Positions 28,850-41,942 of a DNA stretch of 64,000 bases are shown piece after piece. The stretch lies in contig NZ_JAHBGD010000010.1 of the NCBI RefSeq assembly GCF_018390605.1, positions 26,354 through 90,353 on the forward strand, written 5' to 3'. Each line of letters starts with the position of its first letter. Position 1 is the first letter of the stretch. The notes beneath the pieces are model-generated. The model was not told where the DNA came from, made no database searches, and was given only the letters and a program-made list of their open reading frames with translations. Source of the DNA: Ancylobacter defluvii (GTDB taxonomy: Bacteria; Pseudomonadota; Alphaproteobacteria; Rhizobiales; Xanthobacteraceae). The translations under genes were made by a program, and so were the position numbers.

Positions 28850-30247
28850 ATGCCCGACAGCGACAATGTGCACGTCCTGCGGCCGGCGGCGCGCCCGACA
28901 ACGGGCGAGGCTACCAGCCCCGCCCAGGGATCGCAGGCCCAAGGACCGCAGACCCAAGGATCGCAGACCCAGGGATCTCAGACTCTGGGCCCGCAGCCCC
29001 AGGGACAGCAGCCCACCAGCCCGGCGAGCGGCAAGGCCACCGGCGAGCCGGTGGCCGGCGCCGAAACCCGTCCCGTGGGGCCGAGCCGTACCTATGAGGC
29101 GCTGGCGCGGGCGCAGGCGGATTTCCCGCAATCCGAACTGGTGCATTTCGGCGCCGACAAGCCGCTGACCCTCGACGCCGGCGTGACGCTCAGCCCGTTC
29201 CAGATCGCCTACCAGACCTATGGCAAACTGAACGCCGACAAATCCAACGCCATCCTGATCTGCCACGCGCTCTCCGGCGACCAGCATGCCGCCAATGTCC
29301 ACCCGGTCACCGGCAAGACCGGCTGGTGGGAGACGCTGATCGGGCCGGGCAAGCCGATCGACACCAACCGCTTCTTCGTCATCGCCTCCAACGTGCTCGG
29401 CGGCTGCCTCGGCACCACCGGCCCGTCCTCGATCAACCCGAAGACCGGCTTTCCCTATGGGCTCGACCTGCCGGTGGTGACCATTCGCGACATGGTGCGG
29501 GCGCAGGCGATGCTGATCGACCATCTCGGCATCGACCGGCTGCTGGCGGTGGTGGGCGGCTCCATGGGCGGCATGCAGGTGCTGCAATGGGCGGTGAGCT
29601 ACCCCGAGCGGGTGTTCGCCGCCATGCCGATGGCCGCCGCCGCCCGGCATTCGGCGCAGAACATCGCTTTCCACGAAGTCGGCCGGCAGGCGGTGATGGC
29701 CGATCCCGACTGGCGCGGCGGGCGCTATCTTCTGGAGGGCACCAGCCCGCGCAGCGGCCTCGCCGTGGCGCGCATGGCCGCGCACATCACCTATATGTCC
29801 GACAGCTCGCTGCACCGGAAATTCGGCCGGCGGCTTCAGGACCGCGACGGCCGCACCTTCTCCTTCGACGCGGATTTCCAGGTGGAGAGCTATCTGCGCC
29901 ACCAGGGCGAGGCCTTCGTCGACCGCTTCGACGCCAATTCCTATCTCTATGTCACCCGCGCCATGGATTATTTCGACCTCGCGGCGGATTATGGCGGCGT
30001 GCTCGCCAACGCCTTCAAGGACACCAGGACCCGGTTCTGCCTGGTCTCCTTCACCTCGGACTGGCTGTTTCCCACCGCCGATTCGCGGGCGGTGGTGCAT
30101 GCGCTGAACGCCGCCGGCGCCTCGGTCTCATTCGCCGAGATCGAGAGCGACAAGGGCCACGACGCCTTCCTGCTCGACGAGCCGGAGCTCACCGCCATCA
30201 CCCGCGGCTTCCTCGATTCCGCCGCCCGCGCGGTGGGAGTGGCATGA
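28850..30247 (+). CDS. metX: homoserine O-acetyltransferase
   Basis: A 465-residue alpha/beta-hydrolase-fold enzyme that acylates homoserine for methionine synthesis. The nucleophile is the Ser in [37 protein letters not shown] and the late Asp/His ([20 protein letters not shown]) complete the family pattern. Unusually, the first 75 residues are extra: after [13 protein letters not shown] comes a Gln/Pro/Ser-rich segment with six QGxQx repeats. ATG 28850 was chosen over the TTG at 28778. It overlaps metW by four bases. A TTGACA lies at 28778-28783 in the 162-base divergent gap, but no convincing -10 follows. Acetyl- versus succinyl-donor specificity is inferred from the family. Confidence 0.93.
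   Translation: MPDSDNVHVLRPAARPTTGEATSPAQGSQAQGPQTQGSQTQGSQTLGPQPQGQQPTSPASGKATGEPVAGAETRPVGPSRTYEALARAQADFPQSELVHFGADKPLTLDAGVTLSPFQIAYQTYGKLNADKSNAILICHALSGDQHAANVHPVTGKTGWWETLIGPGKPIDTNRFFVIASNVLGGCLGTTGPSSINPKTGFPYGLDLPVVTIRDMVRAQAMLIDHLGIDRLLAVVGGSMGGMQVLQWAVSYPERVFAAMPMAAAARHSAQNIAFHEVGRQAVMADPDWRGGRYLLEGTSPRSGLAVARMAAHITYMSDSSLHRKFGRRLQDRDGRTFSFDADFQVESYLRHQGEAFVDRFDANSYLYVTRAMDYFDLAADYGGVLANAFKDTRTRFCLVSFTSDWLFPTADSRAVVHALNAAGASVSFAEIESDKGHDAFLLDEPELTAITRGFLDSAARAVGVA
28925..29014 (+). repeat. six in-frame 15-bp repeats in metX
   Basis: Six consecutive 15-base units reading [25 protein letters not shown] and QGQQP. Units differ by a few bases each and keep the frame. Confidence 0.9.
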
Positions 30248-30915
30248 TGAGCCCGCGCGACCTTCTCATTCAGGACCTGACGATGAAGGAGGCGGCCCGC
30301 GCCGCCTCCGGCAAGCGCGTCGACCTCCTGATCATCGCCGATCTCGTCGAGCCGGGCTCGCGGGTGCTGGATGTCGGCTCCGGCGACGGCGAGCTGCTGG
30401 AGCTGCTCGCCACCACCCGCGGCTGCGATGCCCGCGGCATCGAGATCTCCCGCGCCGGGGTGAATGCCGGGGTGGCGCGCGGCCTCGCCATCATCCAGGG
30501 CGACGCCGACATCGACCTCGCCGACTATCCCGACGACAGTTTCGACTATGTGATCCTGTCGCAGACACTGCAGGCGACGCGGCGGCCGAAATGGGTGCTG
30601 GAGCAGATGCTGCGGGTCGGGCGGCGGGTGGTGGTGTCGATCCCCAATTTCGGTTTCTGGCGGATGCGGCTCGATTTGCTGCTCAACGGCCGCATGCCCT
30701 CGACCGAGAACCTGCCCTATAGCTGGTACGACACGCCGAACATCCATTTCTGCACCATCCGCGACTTCGTGGCGCTGGTGGAGGAAGTCGGCGCCCGCAT
30801 CGAGAGCGCCACCGCGCTGAACGGCTACGGCCAGAAGGTGCGGCTCAACCTGCCCTGGGCAGTATGGAACCTGCTCGGCGAACAGGCGGTGTTCCTGCTC
30901 TCGCGAGGGAGATGA
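30244..30915 (+). CDS. metW: methionine biosynthesis protein MetW
   Basis: A 223-residue class I SAM-methyltransferase-fold protein. The glycine-rich SAM site is [15 protein letters not shown], and the MetW signature [20 protein letters not shown] and [19 protein letters not shown] is intact. MetW is needed with MetX for homoserine acylation in many bacteria. The start overlaps the metX stop as ATGA (30244-30247), so translation is coupled. Length is normal. Confidence 0.93.
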   Translation: MMSPRDLLIQDLTMKEAARAASGKRVDLLIIADLVEPGSRVLDVGSGDGELLELLATTRGCDARGIEISRAGVNAGVARGLAIIQGDADIDLADYPDDSFDYVILSQTLQATRRPKWVLEQMLRVGRRVVVSIPNFGFWRMRLDLLLNGRMPSTENLPYSWYDTPNIHFCTIRDFVALVEEVGARIESATALNGYGQKVRLNLPWAVWNLLGEQAVFLLSRGR

Positions 30916-30944
30916 GGCCTACGCGACGCAAGGCGCGCGCAGCA

Positions 30945-30996
30945 GGCTGGAGCAGCAGGCGGGAGCAGCAGGCGGGAGCAGCAGGCGGGAGCAGCA
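30945..30996. repeat. four tandem 13-bp repeats after metW
   Basis: Units GGCTGGAGCAGCA followed by three exact copies of GGCGGGAGCAGCA in the 95-base gap between the convergent metW and methyltransferase genes. No coding function is seen; it is a simple minisatellite likely to vary in copy number. Confidence 0.9.
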
Positions 30997-31010
30997 GGCA
31001 GGACTTGCCC

Positions 31011-31739
31011 TCACCCGCCCGCCGGCTGCGGCGCGAGCACCGGCGCCAGCACCCGCATGCGCGCGCGGCGCTTGACCGCCACCGGCTTGTAGACCTGCTT
31101 GGTCGCCTCGACGATGTGCACGCCGGCGAACAGCGGCGCCAGCACGCCGCCGGCCCGCTCCCACGCCACCGCCGAGCGCAGGAACCAGTTGCGCGGCACC
31201 GGCGGTATATAGAGCGCCTCGCCCCAGCCCACCGGGGTGAACAGCGCCTCGCGCAGCAGCGCGGTGATCTGGCTGCGCGAATAGGGACGGCCATGGCCGA
31301 AGGGGGTGTTGTCCACCCGCGCCCACACGCCGCGCCGGTTCGGCACCACGCAGAGCAGCCGCCCACCCGGCGCCAGCACCCGCCAGACCTCGCGCAGCAC
31401 CTCGGCGGCATCCGGCGTGTATTCGAGCAGGTGCACGGCGATCACCCGATCGATCGAGCCGGCCGGCAGCGGCAGTTCGCTCTCATCGACGAGGGCGGCC
31501 AGCGTGGCCGCGCGCGAAGGCCAGCGGGTGACGCCCTGCGCCGCCGGCATGAAAGCGAGCGCCCGCTCGCACTCCTCGCGGAACACCCCGAGATACGGCG
31601 TCGCATAGCCGATGCCGAGCACCGACAGCCCGCGCACATTGTCGAAGCGCTGGCGCACCGCGCGGCCGACCAGCCGGCGCGCCACCACGCCGAGCGGCTG
31701 GGCGTAGAAACTGCGCAGATCGACGACGTCGGGATACAT
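31011..31739 (-). CDS. class I SAM-dependent methyltransferase
   Basis: A 242-residue protein with a Methyltransf_11-type core: LSVLGIGYATPYLGVF (diverged SAM motif I), LPLPAGSIDRVIAVHLLEYT (motif II/III) and LREVWRVLAPGGRLLCVVPN (post-motif). The C-terminal third is basic (VYKPVAVKRRARMR). Start ATG 31739 has AAGGAG upstream. Homologues in Rhizobiales are single genes of unknown substrate, often beside a glyoxalase II gene, which is not present here. It is convergent with metW. Confidence 0.82.
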   Translation of the reverse strand: MYPDVVDLRSFYAQPLGVVARRLVGRAVRQRFDNVRGLSVLGIGYATPYLGVFREECERALAFMPAAQGVTRWPSRAATLAALVDESELPLPAGSIDRVIAVHLLEYTPDAAEVLREVWRVLAPGGRLLCVVPNRRGVWARVDNTPFGHGRPYSRSQITALLREALFTPVGWGEALYIPPVPRNWFLRSAVAWERAGGVLAPLFAGVHIVEATKQVYKPVAVKRRARMRVLAPVLAPQPAGG

Positions 31740-32047
31740 GAGGCTCCTTGGACACCGGCAGGACCGCGATGGGCGCGGCGACTTCACCTATATAAGCGGC
31801 GATGCCTTGAAATCCTCGCCTTTTTGCGCCACATAGGCACGGCATGCGAGACGGAGGGGTGAATGTACCCCTGAAAGCCGTGCTCGTATCGGGGCCGCGT
31901 CGCTCGATTTCCGCTTCGGCATAGTGCCGCGGCAGTCTTCGGCCCCTGATCATCCGGTTTCGCCGACGTCCCAGGCCACGCGGGGTGTCCACCATCCCCG
32001 CGACGGGCGGTGCGCACGATCATGGCGCATGGCCGGATGTCGCTCCC
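31740..32047. other. 308-base divergent gap before the DEAD-box helicase
   Basis: No gene is supported here. It holds the divergent promoters of the methyltransferase and helicase genes; a TATATAAG stretch at 31790-31797 is the most promoter-like piece. A hairpin CGCGGGG-N10-CCCCGCG (31979-32002) lies 45 bases before the helicase start. Long structured leaders are common for cold-induced DEAD-box helicases, so a regulated 5' leader is possible. Confidence 0.4.
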
Positions 32048-33613
32048 ATGAAAGAATGTTCTTTGACCTCTTTTTCCGAGCTCGGCCTCGCCGAGCCCAT
32101 TCTGAAAGCGCTGGCGGAAGCCGGCCATGAGACCCCCACCCCCATCCAGGCCCAGGCCGTGCCGCAGGTTATCGCCGGCCACGACCTTGTCGGCATCGCC
32201 CAGACCGGCACCGGCAAGACGGCCGCCTTCGCGCTGCCGATCCTGCAGCACCTCGTCACCGATCGCCGCCGGCCGGAGCGCCGCACCTGCCGCGCGCTGG
32301 TGCTGAGCCCGACCCGCGAGCTCGCCGGCCAGATCCTCGAGAGCTTCCGCAACTACGGCAAGCATGTCCGGCCCTCCACCGCGCTCGCAATCGGCGGCGT
32401 GCCGCTCGGGCGCCAGGCGCGTTCGCTGATGAACGGCGTCGACGTGCTGGTCGCCACGCCCGGCCGCCTCGTCGATCTCATGGAGAACGACGCGGTACGG
32501 CTGAACGAGGTCGAGGTCTTCGTGCTCGACGAAGCCGACCAGATGCTCGACATGGGCTTCATCCACGCCATCCGCGCCATCGTGGCGAAGCTGCCGGCCA
32601 AGCGCCGCAACCTGTTCTTCTCGGCCACCATGCCGAAGGAGATCGAGAAGCTGGCCGCGGCCCTGCTCACCGACCCGGTGCGCGTCGCGGTGACGCCGGT
32701 CGCCAAGACCGCCGACAAGATCGAGCAGAAGGTGTACTTCACCGACCGCGCCGGCAAGCCGGAGCTGCTGATCGAAGTGCTGCAGGGCGACGGCCTCGAC
32801 CGCGCCCTGGTGTTCTCCCGTACCAAGCACGGCGCCGACCGGGTGGTGAAGGGCCTTGCCGGCGCCGGCATCGCCGCCGAAGCCATCCACGGCAACAAGT
32901 CGCAGCCGCAGCGCGAGCGGGCGCTGGCCGCCTTCCGCGAAGGCAAGGTGAAGGTACTGGTGGCGACCGATATCGCCGCGCGCGGCATCGACGTGCCCGG
33001 CGTCAGCCACGTCATCAACTACGACCTGCCCAACGTGCCGGAAAGCTATGTCCACCGTATCGGCCGCACCGCGCGCGCCGGAGCGGACGGCATCGCCATC
33101 TCGCTGTGCGACGGCGAGGAGCGCGCCTTCCTGCGCGACATCGAACGGCTGATCAAGCTCACCATCCCGAGCGTCGACCGCCGCGGCGAATCCCGTCGCG
33201 AGGGGCGCCCGGTGCGCGAAGGCTTCCGCGACGAGCGGCCGCCGCGCGAGGAGCGCGGTGCGCGTCCGGGCGGGCGTTCCGGTCGTCCCGGCGGCCGTCC
33301 CGAATATCGCGGCGGTGAAGCGCGCTCGGAAGGCCGCTCCGGCGAGCTGAGCGGCGTCGGCTTCATGCAGCCGGCACGCGGCGAGCGTCCGCGTCACGAA
33401 GGTGCGCGCCACGAGGGGCCGCGTTATGACGGCCCGCGTTCCGACGCCCCCCGCCATGAGCGGCCGCGTCACGAAGGTGCGCGCCATGACGGCCCGCGGC
33501 CGGAGCGGCCGCGCCAGGATCGCCCCCGTCACGAGGGGGCGCGTCAGGACGGTCCCCGTCCCGAGGGCGGGCGCGGCGAACGGTCGTGGAAGTCGCGCGG
33601 ACCGGCGCGCTGA
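32048..33613 (+). CDS. DEAD-box ATP-dependent RNA helicase (RhlE-like)
   Basis: A 521-residue helicase. Motifs in order: Q motif (TPTPIQAQAV), Walker A AQTGTGKT, PTRELA, TPGRLVDL, DEAD in VLDEADQMLDMGF, SAT in FFSATMP, then ATDIAARGIDVPGV and HRIGRTARAG. The C-terminal 140 residues are Arg-rich and repetitive (RHEGARHDGPRPERPRQD type), probably an RNA-binding disordered tail. Start ATG 32048 (MKECSLTSFSEL) is preferred over an upstream in-frame start at 31985 because the family begins with the F..LGL segment. The product likely remodels structured RNA or ribosome intermediates. infA follows 181 bases downstream. Confidence 0.92.
   Translation: MKECSLTSFSELGLAEPILKALAEAGHETPTPIQAQAVPQVIAGHDLVGIAQTGTGKTAAFALPILQHLVTDRRRPERRTCRALVLSPTRELAGQILESFRNYGKHVRPSTALAIGGVPLGRQARSLMNGVDVLVATPGRLVDLMENDAVRLNEVEVFVLDEADQMLDMGFIHAIRAIVAKLPAKRRNLFFSATMPKEIEKLAAALLTDPVRVAVTPVAKTADKIEQKVYFTDRAGKPELLIEVLQGDGLDRALVFSRTKHGADRVVKGLAGAGIAAEAIHGNKSQPQRERALAAFREGKVKVLVATDIAARGIDVPGVSHVINYDLPNVPESYVHRIGRTARAGADGIAISLCDGEERAFLRDIERLIKLTIPSVDRRGESRREGRPVREGFRDERPPREERGARPGGRSGRPGGRPEYRGGEARSEGRSGELSGVGFMQPARGERPRHEGARHEGPRYDGPRSDAPRHERPRHEGARHDGPRPERPRQDRPRHEGARQDGPRPEGGRGERSWKSRGPAR
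33376..33595 (+). repeat. in-frame RHEGAR/RPDGPR-type repeats in the helicase tail
   Basis: Degenerate 12- to 30-base units based on CGT/CGC-CAC/CAG-GA(A/G/T)-GG encode RHEGAR, RHDGPR, RPERPR and RQDRPR blocks. The unit order is shuffled, suggesting repeated in-frame duplication. Confidence 0.75.
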
Positions 33614-33621
33614 GACAAGTT

Positions 33622-33648
33622 CCGCAAGGGTCCACCGGACCCTTGCGG
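33622..33648 (+). terminator. strong hairpin directly after the helicase gene
   Basis: A perfect 12-bp stem CCGCAAGGGTCC/GGACCCTTGCGG with an ACC loop starts nine bases after the stop codon. No U-run follows, so it may be a 3'-end stabiliser or a Rho-assisted terminator rather than a classical one. Confidence 0.5.
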
Positions 33649-33794
33649 GGCGAACACCCGGCCGCCGAAAGCACTTTCCTGTCGATCCGGCGATTTGAGC
33701 CGGCCGGGACGGGCTTTGGGCGAGACAAAGCGCTGGAGTCAGGGTATTTGCCCTGACCACAGGCTCGAAAAAGCTTCGACAAGGAGAGCCAGGA

Positions 33795-34076
33795 ATGGCG
33801 AAAGAGGAACTGCTCGAGTTCGACGGCACCGTCACCGAGGTGCTGCCCGACGGAAACTTCCGCGTCGTGCTCGACAACGAACATGAAATTCTCGCCTATG
33901 CGGCGGGCAAGATGAAGAAGAACCGCATCCGCACCATCGTGGGCGACCGCGTGGTGGTGGAGATGTCGCCCTACGACCTCGAGCGCGGGCGCATCAATTT
34001 CCGCCACAAGACCGGCGGCCCGACCCCTCCGGTCGGCTCCGGCCAGCGCCGCCCGCCGCCGGGTCGCCGTCGCTGA
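33795..34076 (+). CDS. infA: translation initiation factor IF-1 (long form)
   Basis: A 93-residue OB-fold protein starting [20 protein letters not shown], with the IF-1 core [20 protein letters not shown] and the [10 protein letters not shown] segment. Canonical IF-1 is about 72 residues; the extra C-terminal 20 are Gly/Pro/Arg-rich (ending RRPPPGRRR), a version often found next to a DEAD-box helicase in Rhizobiales in addition to a standard infA elsewhere. AAGGAG lies upstream. A leader hairpin GTCAGGG-TATTTG-CCCTGAC sits at 33738-33757. It occupies the A-site region of the 30S subunit during initiation. Joint cold response with the helicase is inference. Confidence 0.9.
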   Translation: MAKEELLEFDGTVTEVLPDGNFRVVLDNEHEILAYAAGKMKKNRIRTIVGDRVVVEMSPYDLERGRINFRHKTGGPTPPVGSGQRRPPPGRRR

Positions 34077-34258
34077 GCGCCTGAGCGCGGCGCCTGGCGA
34101 CAGGCTGCGCGCAGCGCCGATCGATCATCGGCGCGCCGCCTTGCGCGGCAGGAGCGGACGGCTTCGTTCCTCTTCGACAGGTTTCCCGCCCCGCCGGATC
34201 CCGGATCCGCGCGGGCGTTTTGTCGTGCGGCAATCGGCTGCCTCGCCGGGCGGAGACC

Positions 34259-35071
34259 TCAGGCGCCCTTGCCCGCTGCCGGCGACGGACGGGAACGCTG
34301 CCCCGCCCGGCCGGATGCTTTGCCGGACAGCTTGCCCGCTGCCACCTTGCCTGCGGCCCCTCCCGGCTCCAGGCCGAGCGCCTGGGCGAGCCCCAGCGGG
34401 CGCTCGCGCGGCTCGGAGAGATCGAGCTCGTCGGCGACATGGGCGATATGCGCGCGCATGCGCCGCGCCGCCAGTTCGCCATCGCCCGCCTCGATGGCTT
34501 CCAATATGTCGGTATGCTCATGCGGCGGACAGGCGGCGTGCTCGCCGCGGGCATAGAGCAGGATCGCCAGCGACGACAGCGCCTGCAATTCGGTGAGCAG
34601 CCGCACGAACACCGGATTGCCCGCCGCCTCGGCGAGCGCGATGTGGAATTCGCCGGTGAGCCGTACCAGCGTCGCCCGCTCGCCGGCGGCGCGGGCCTCG
34701 TTCTCCATCGCCACGTGACGGCGCAGCCGCGCCACCGCCGCCGCCGCGCAGCCGCAGGCGGCCGAGGCGGCGATTTCCGGCTCCACCACGGCGCGGGCGT
34801 CGAGCACATGGCGCGCATCGGCACGGCTCGGCGCCGCGACGAAGGCGCCGCGATTGGGCTGGTGCTCGACGATGCCGTCCTGGGCGAGGCGGGCCAGCGC
34901 CTGACGCACCACGGTGCGGCTGACGCCGAACAATTCGGCGACGCGCTCCTCGGTCAGCTTCTCGCCCGGGTGCAGGCGCCGCTCGAAGATCGCCTGCAGG
35001 ATACGCGCCCGGATCGGCGCTTCCGAGCGGCCGCGCTCCGAGACAGGGCTATCGACGACTGGCTGGTCCAT
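34259..35071 (-). CDS. GntR-family (FCD) transcriptional regulator
   Basis: A 270-residue regulator. Winged helix at about residues 15-80 (LTEERVAELFGVSRTVVRQA), FCD domain from about 90 to 220 with FHIALAEAAGN and HTDILEAIEAGD carrying metal-type histidines. The last 40 residues are Ala/Gly/Lys-rich and look disordered. Start ATG 35071 has GGAGG just upstream. It is 105 bases downstream of tenA on the same strand, so the two may share a transcript; FCD regulators next to tenA often control pyrimidine or thiamine salvage, but no operator was identified here. The 182-base gap to infA holds no gene. Confidence 0.85.
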   Translation of the reverse strand: MDQPVVDSPVSERGRSEAPIRARILQAIFERRLHPGEKLTEERVAELFGVSRTVVRQALARLAQDGIVEHQPNRGAFVAAPSRADARHVLDARAVVEPEIAASAACGCAAAAVARLRRHVAMENEARAAGERATLVRLTGEFHIALAEAAGNPVFVRLLTELQALSSLAILLYARGEHAACPPHEHTDILEAIEAGDGELAARRMRAHIAHVADELDLSEPRERPLGLAQALGLEPGGAAGKVAAGKLSGKASGRAGQRSRPSPAAGKGA

Positions 35072-35176
35072 GTTCCTCCGCGACGCAGCGCCGGCTGGCA
35101 CGCCAGATTAAGCACCTTCCGGGCCGGCGCGCCATGAGCACGCGCGTGATGCGATGGCGGCAGGCGGGTGGCAGCC

Positions 35177-35869
35177 TCAGATCGGCCAGTCGGCCTCGCG
35201 CCAGGCGGAATCCCAGAACATCCATTCCAGCTTGCTGGCATGGGCATAGGCGCGGTGCATGCGGGCGCGCACCGTCGGCGAGGACGCCTCCGCCGCGCGA
35301 TCGGTGGCGGCGATCACCGCCCGCACCGCCTCGTGGAACTCCTCGCCGGCATAGGTATCGATCCAGGCGTCGTAGGGATTGGGGCGCACCGCGCGGCCGA
35401 GAATGTCGCGGCCGACCTCGGCATAGATCCAGAAGCACGGCAGCAGCGCCGCCAGCACCACCGGATAGGGCTCGGCATGGGCGCTGGCGATCAGGAAGCT
35501 GGAATAGTGATGGCAGACCGGCGACATCGCCGTCGCCTCGAAGGCGGCGGGGGAGATGTCGAACGAGCGGAAGAAATCAGTGTGCAGCGAGCGCTCGACG
35601 ATGACCGCCACCTTGGCCGCCTCGGCGAACTGCACCAGCCCGTCGGCATCGTCGGCCTTGGCCGCGGCCACCGCCAGCGCCCGGCCGAAGGCGATCAGGT
35701 AATGCGCGTCCTGCACCATGTAGTGGCGGAAGCGGCTGACCCCGAGCGTGCCCGCCGCCAGCGCCTCGTTGAACGGCATGGTACGGATCGCCTCATAGAC
35801 GGCGAGGTTGCCCTGCCAGGCCTCCTGGCTGAAGCGCGGAGCGGCGTCGAGCGGCGTGGCTGCAGTCAT
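35177..35869 (-). CDS. tenA: TenA-family thiaminase II / aminopyrimidine aminohydrolase
   Basis: A 230-residue all-helical TenA protein. The active-site Cys is in MSPVCHHYSSF, with FWIYAEVG and IDTYAGEEFHEAV supplying the conserved Tyr and Glu residues. TenA hydrolyses aminopyrimidines released from degraded thiamine so the pyrimidine can be reused. Start ATG 35869 follows GGGAGA; an ATG at 35887 would lie inside the ATP synthase terminator hairpin and is less likely. Transcription must either start in the short gap after that terminator or read through it. No TPP riboswitch was recognised. Confidence 0.87.
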   Translation of the reverse strand: MTAATPLDAAPRFSQEAWQGNLAVYEAIRTMPFNEALAAGTLGVSRFRHYMVQDAHYLIAFGRALAVAAAKADDADGLVQFAEAAKVAVIVERSLHTDFFRSFDISPAAFEATAMSPVCHHYSSFLIASAHAEPYPVVLAALLPCFWIYAEVGRDILGRAVRPNPYDAWIDTYAGEEFHEAVRAVIAATDRAAEASSPTVRARMHRAYAHASKLEWMFWDSAWREADWPI

Positions 35870-35888
35870 CGCGTGTCTCCCGGACATG

Positions 35889-35913
35889 AAAAAGGCCGTC
35901 TTGCGGACGGCCT
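35889..35913 (-). terminator. Rho-independent terminator of the atp operon
   Basis: Read on the minus strand: perfect 8-bp stem AGGCCGTC/GACGGCCT with a 5-base loop, then TTTTT. It ends the atpHAGDC transcript 41 bases after the atpC stop. Confidence 0.85.
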
Positions 35914-35953
35914 CGTTTCGTCATGCATAGCCGGCCCGCCGCGCGGGCGCCGA

Positions 35954-36370
35954 TCAATGCGCGGCGCGCCCGTCGGCCTCGATGGCGGCGGCAGTGGTCT
36001 TCAGCGCGTCGAGCACGGTCTGGCGCTTGAGGCGGGTGGCGTCGTCGCGGGCATCCTCGACGTCTTCCTGCGCGTCCTTGATCATCTGCGCCAGCTTGCC
36101 GCCGCTGAGATCGGCGAGCGGCACCGCGGTCTCGGCCAGCACGGTGAGGCCCTGCGGGTTCGCCTCTGCGAAGCCGCCACGCACGAACAGCTTCTGCACC
36201 TTGCCCTCACCCTTGATGGTGAGCACGCCCGGCTTCAACACGGAGACGAAGGGCGCATGGCCGGCGAGCACGCCGAACTCGCCCTCGGCACCGGGAACGA
36301 CCACCTCGCTCACCGCACCCGCATAGACGAGCTTTTCGGGCGAGACCAGTTCGAACGGGAAATTGGCCAT
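35954..36370 (-). CDS. atpC: ATP synthase F1 epsilon subunit
   Basis: A 138-residue subunit with the N-terminal beta-sandwich (FPFELVSPEKLVYAGAVSEVVV, here shortened to LVSPEKLVYAG, and GAEGEFGVLAGHAPFVS) and a C-terminal helical hairpin. It links the rotor to F1 and can inhibit ATP hydrolysis. It is the last gene of the operon, 95 bases after atpD. Confidence 0.95.
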   Translation of the reverse strand: MANFPFELVSPEKLVYAGAVSEVVVPGAEGEFGVLAGHAPFVSVLKPGVLTIKGEGKVQKLFVRGGFAEANPQGLTVLAETAVPLADLSGGKLAQMIKDAQEDVEDARDDATRLKRQTVLDALKTTAAAIEADGRAAH

Positions 36371-36465
36371 GGTTCCTCCAGCGCCAGCAATAAAGAGGCT
36401 ATGCCTCGACGGTGTGTCGGCCGGCCCTCACGCGGAGGGCCGAAACCGGATCACGCCGCCGGGGA

Positions 36466-38816
<2,351 letters not shown>

Positions 38817-38856
38817 CTACCCTCGGCTCCCGTGCCCTCGACGCCCGTCCGCCCGA

Positions 38857-40942
<2,086 letters not shown>

Positions 40943-41004
40943 CGTGCCTCTCTCGGGCTTCTCGGGGTCGCCGCGCCGGCCATTTGGCCGGGGTCGAACC
41001 CGGA

Positions 41005-41033
41005 TTTACAAGGGTTTTGAACTGAAAAGACAA
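41005..41033 (-). promoter_or_regulatory. candidate promoter of the atpHAGDC operon
   Basis: On the minus strand TTGTCT (41033-41028), a 17-base spacer and TGTAAA (41010-41005), placing initiation about 55 bases before atpH. The elements are imperfect but correctly spaced. The rest of the 328-base gap 40943-41270 has no supported gene. Confidence 0.4.
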
Positions 41034-41270
41034 GGCCGACCGAACGGGCCCCCCAATCAGGTCGGGCGGTTCCCTAACACGGCTCTCGGCATGCTGCAAC
41101 ACGGTGAAAGCATGGATTCGGGCCGCCAATTGACGTAGCGCACCATTGACGCGCCGTTCGGAGGCCCCGCCAGGGTTCCGGACGGCGTTTCAACGGCTTG
41201 TCGCAACCTGCGGCGCATTGCAGCACCTGGCATGCCAGAGCCGCCGATTCACCGGCAATGGAAATATTTT

Positions 41271-41942
41271 TCATTCCCGCGTGGCGCGCAGCGCCGCCGC
41301 CGCCGCCACCGGCCCGAGCACCAGCGCCCCGAGCGACAGCCCGGCGAGGATGCGGAACGGCGCGCCGAACGGCACGGTGCCGCCGATAGCGGCGCTGGTC
41401 GCCGCCACGCCGAAAATCAGCACGGGAATGGTGAGCGGCATCACCAGCACCGCCACCAGCAGGCCGCCGCGCCGGAAGGCCGCCGCGAAGGCGGCGCCGA
41501 TAAGGCCGAGAAACGTCACCGCCGGGGTGCCGACAAGCAAGGTGAGGCACAGGGCGCCGATCGCCGCCGGCTCCAGATTGAGCAGCAGCGACAGCACCGG
41601 CGCCGCCACCACCAGCGGCAGGCCGGTGGCGAGCCAATGCGCGAGGCCCTTCGCCGCCGCCGCCAGCTCCATCGGCAGCTCGCTCATGAACATCAGGTCG
41701 AGCGAGCCGTCCTCGGCATCGGCGGCGAACAGCCGGTCGAGGCCGATCAGCGAGGCCAGCAGCGCGCCGATCCACAGGATCGCCGGGCCGATGCGGGCGA
41801 GCAGGTTCAGGTCCGGCCCGATGGCGAACGGGGTGACGGTCACCACGGCGAGGAAGAACACCACGCCGAGCCCGGCGCCGCCGCCGGCGCGCAGGGCGAG
41901 CGCGAGATCGCGCCGGACCAAGGCGAGGAAGGCGCGGGTCAT
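41271..41942 (-). CDS. ccmB: heme exporter protein CcmB
   Basis: A 223-residue inner-membrane protein with six predicted helices, part of the CcmABCD complex of cytochrome c maturation. The N-terminus MTRAFLALVRRDLALALRAG, then DRLFAADAEDGSLDLMFMSE and PLTIPVLIFGVAATSAAIGG, are family signatures. It overlaps ccmA by four bases. Unusually, ccmC does not follow: downstream is a 328-base gap and then atpH. Confidence 0.92.
   Translation of the reverse strand: MTRAFLALVRRDLALALRAGGGAGLGVVFFLAVVTVTPFAIGPDLNLLARIGPAILWIGALLASLIGLDRLFAADAEDGSLDLMFMSELPMELAAAAKGLAHWLATGLPLVVAAPVLSLLLNLEPAAIGALCLTLLVGTPAVTFLGLIGAAFAAAFRRGGLLVAVLVMPLTIPVLIFGVAATSAAIGGTVPFGAPFRILAGLSLGALVLGPVAAAAALRATRE

Noticed and set aside
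41074..41274. 66-codon minus-strand frame whose ATG overlaps the ccmB stop as ATGA, with several cysteines
   Set aside because: The overlap looks like coupling, but codon third positions are much less GC-biased than in all neighbours, it is not CcmC or CcmD, and no membrane helix or motif is present.
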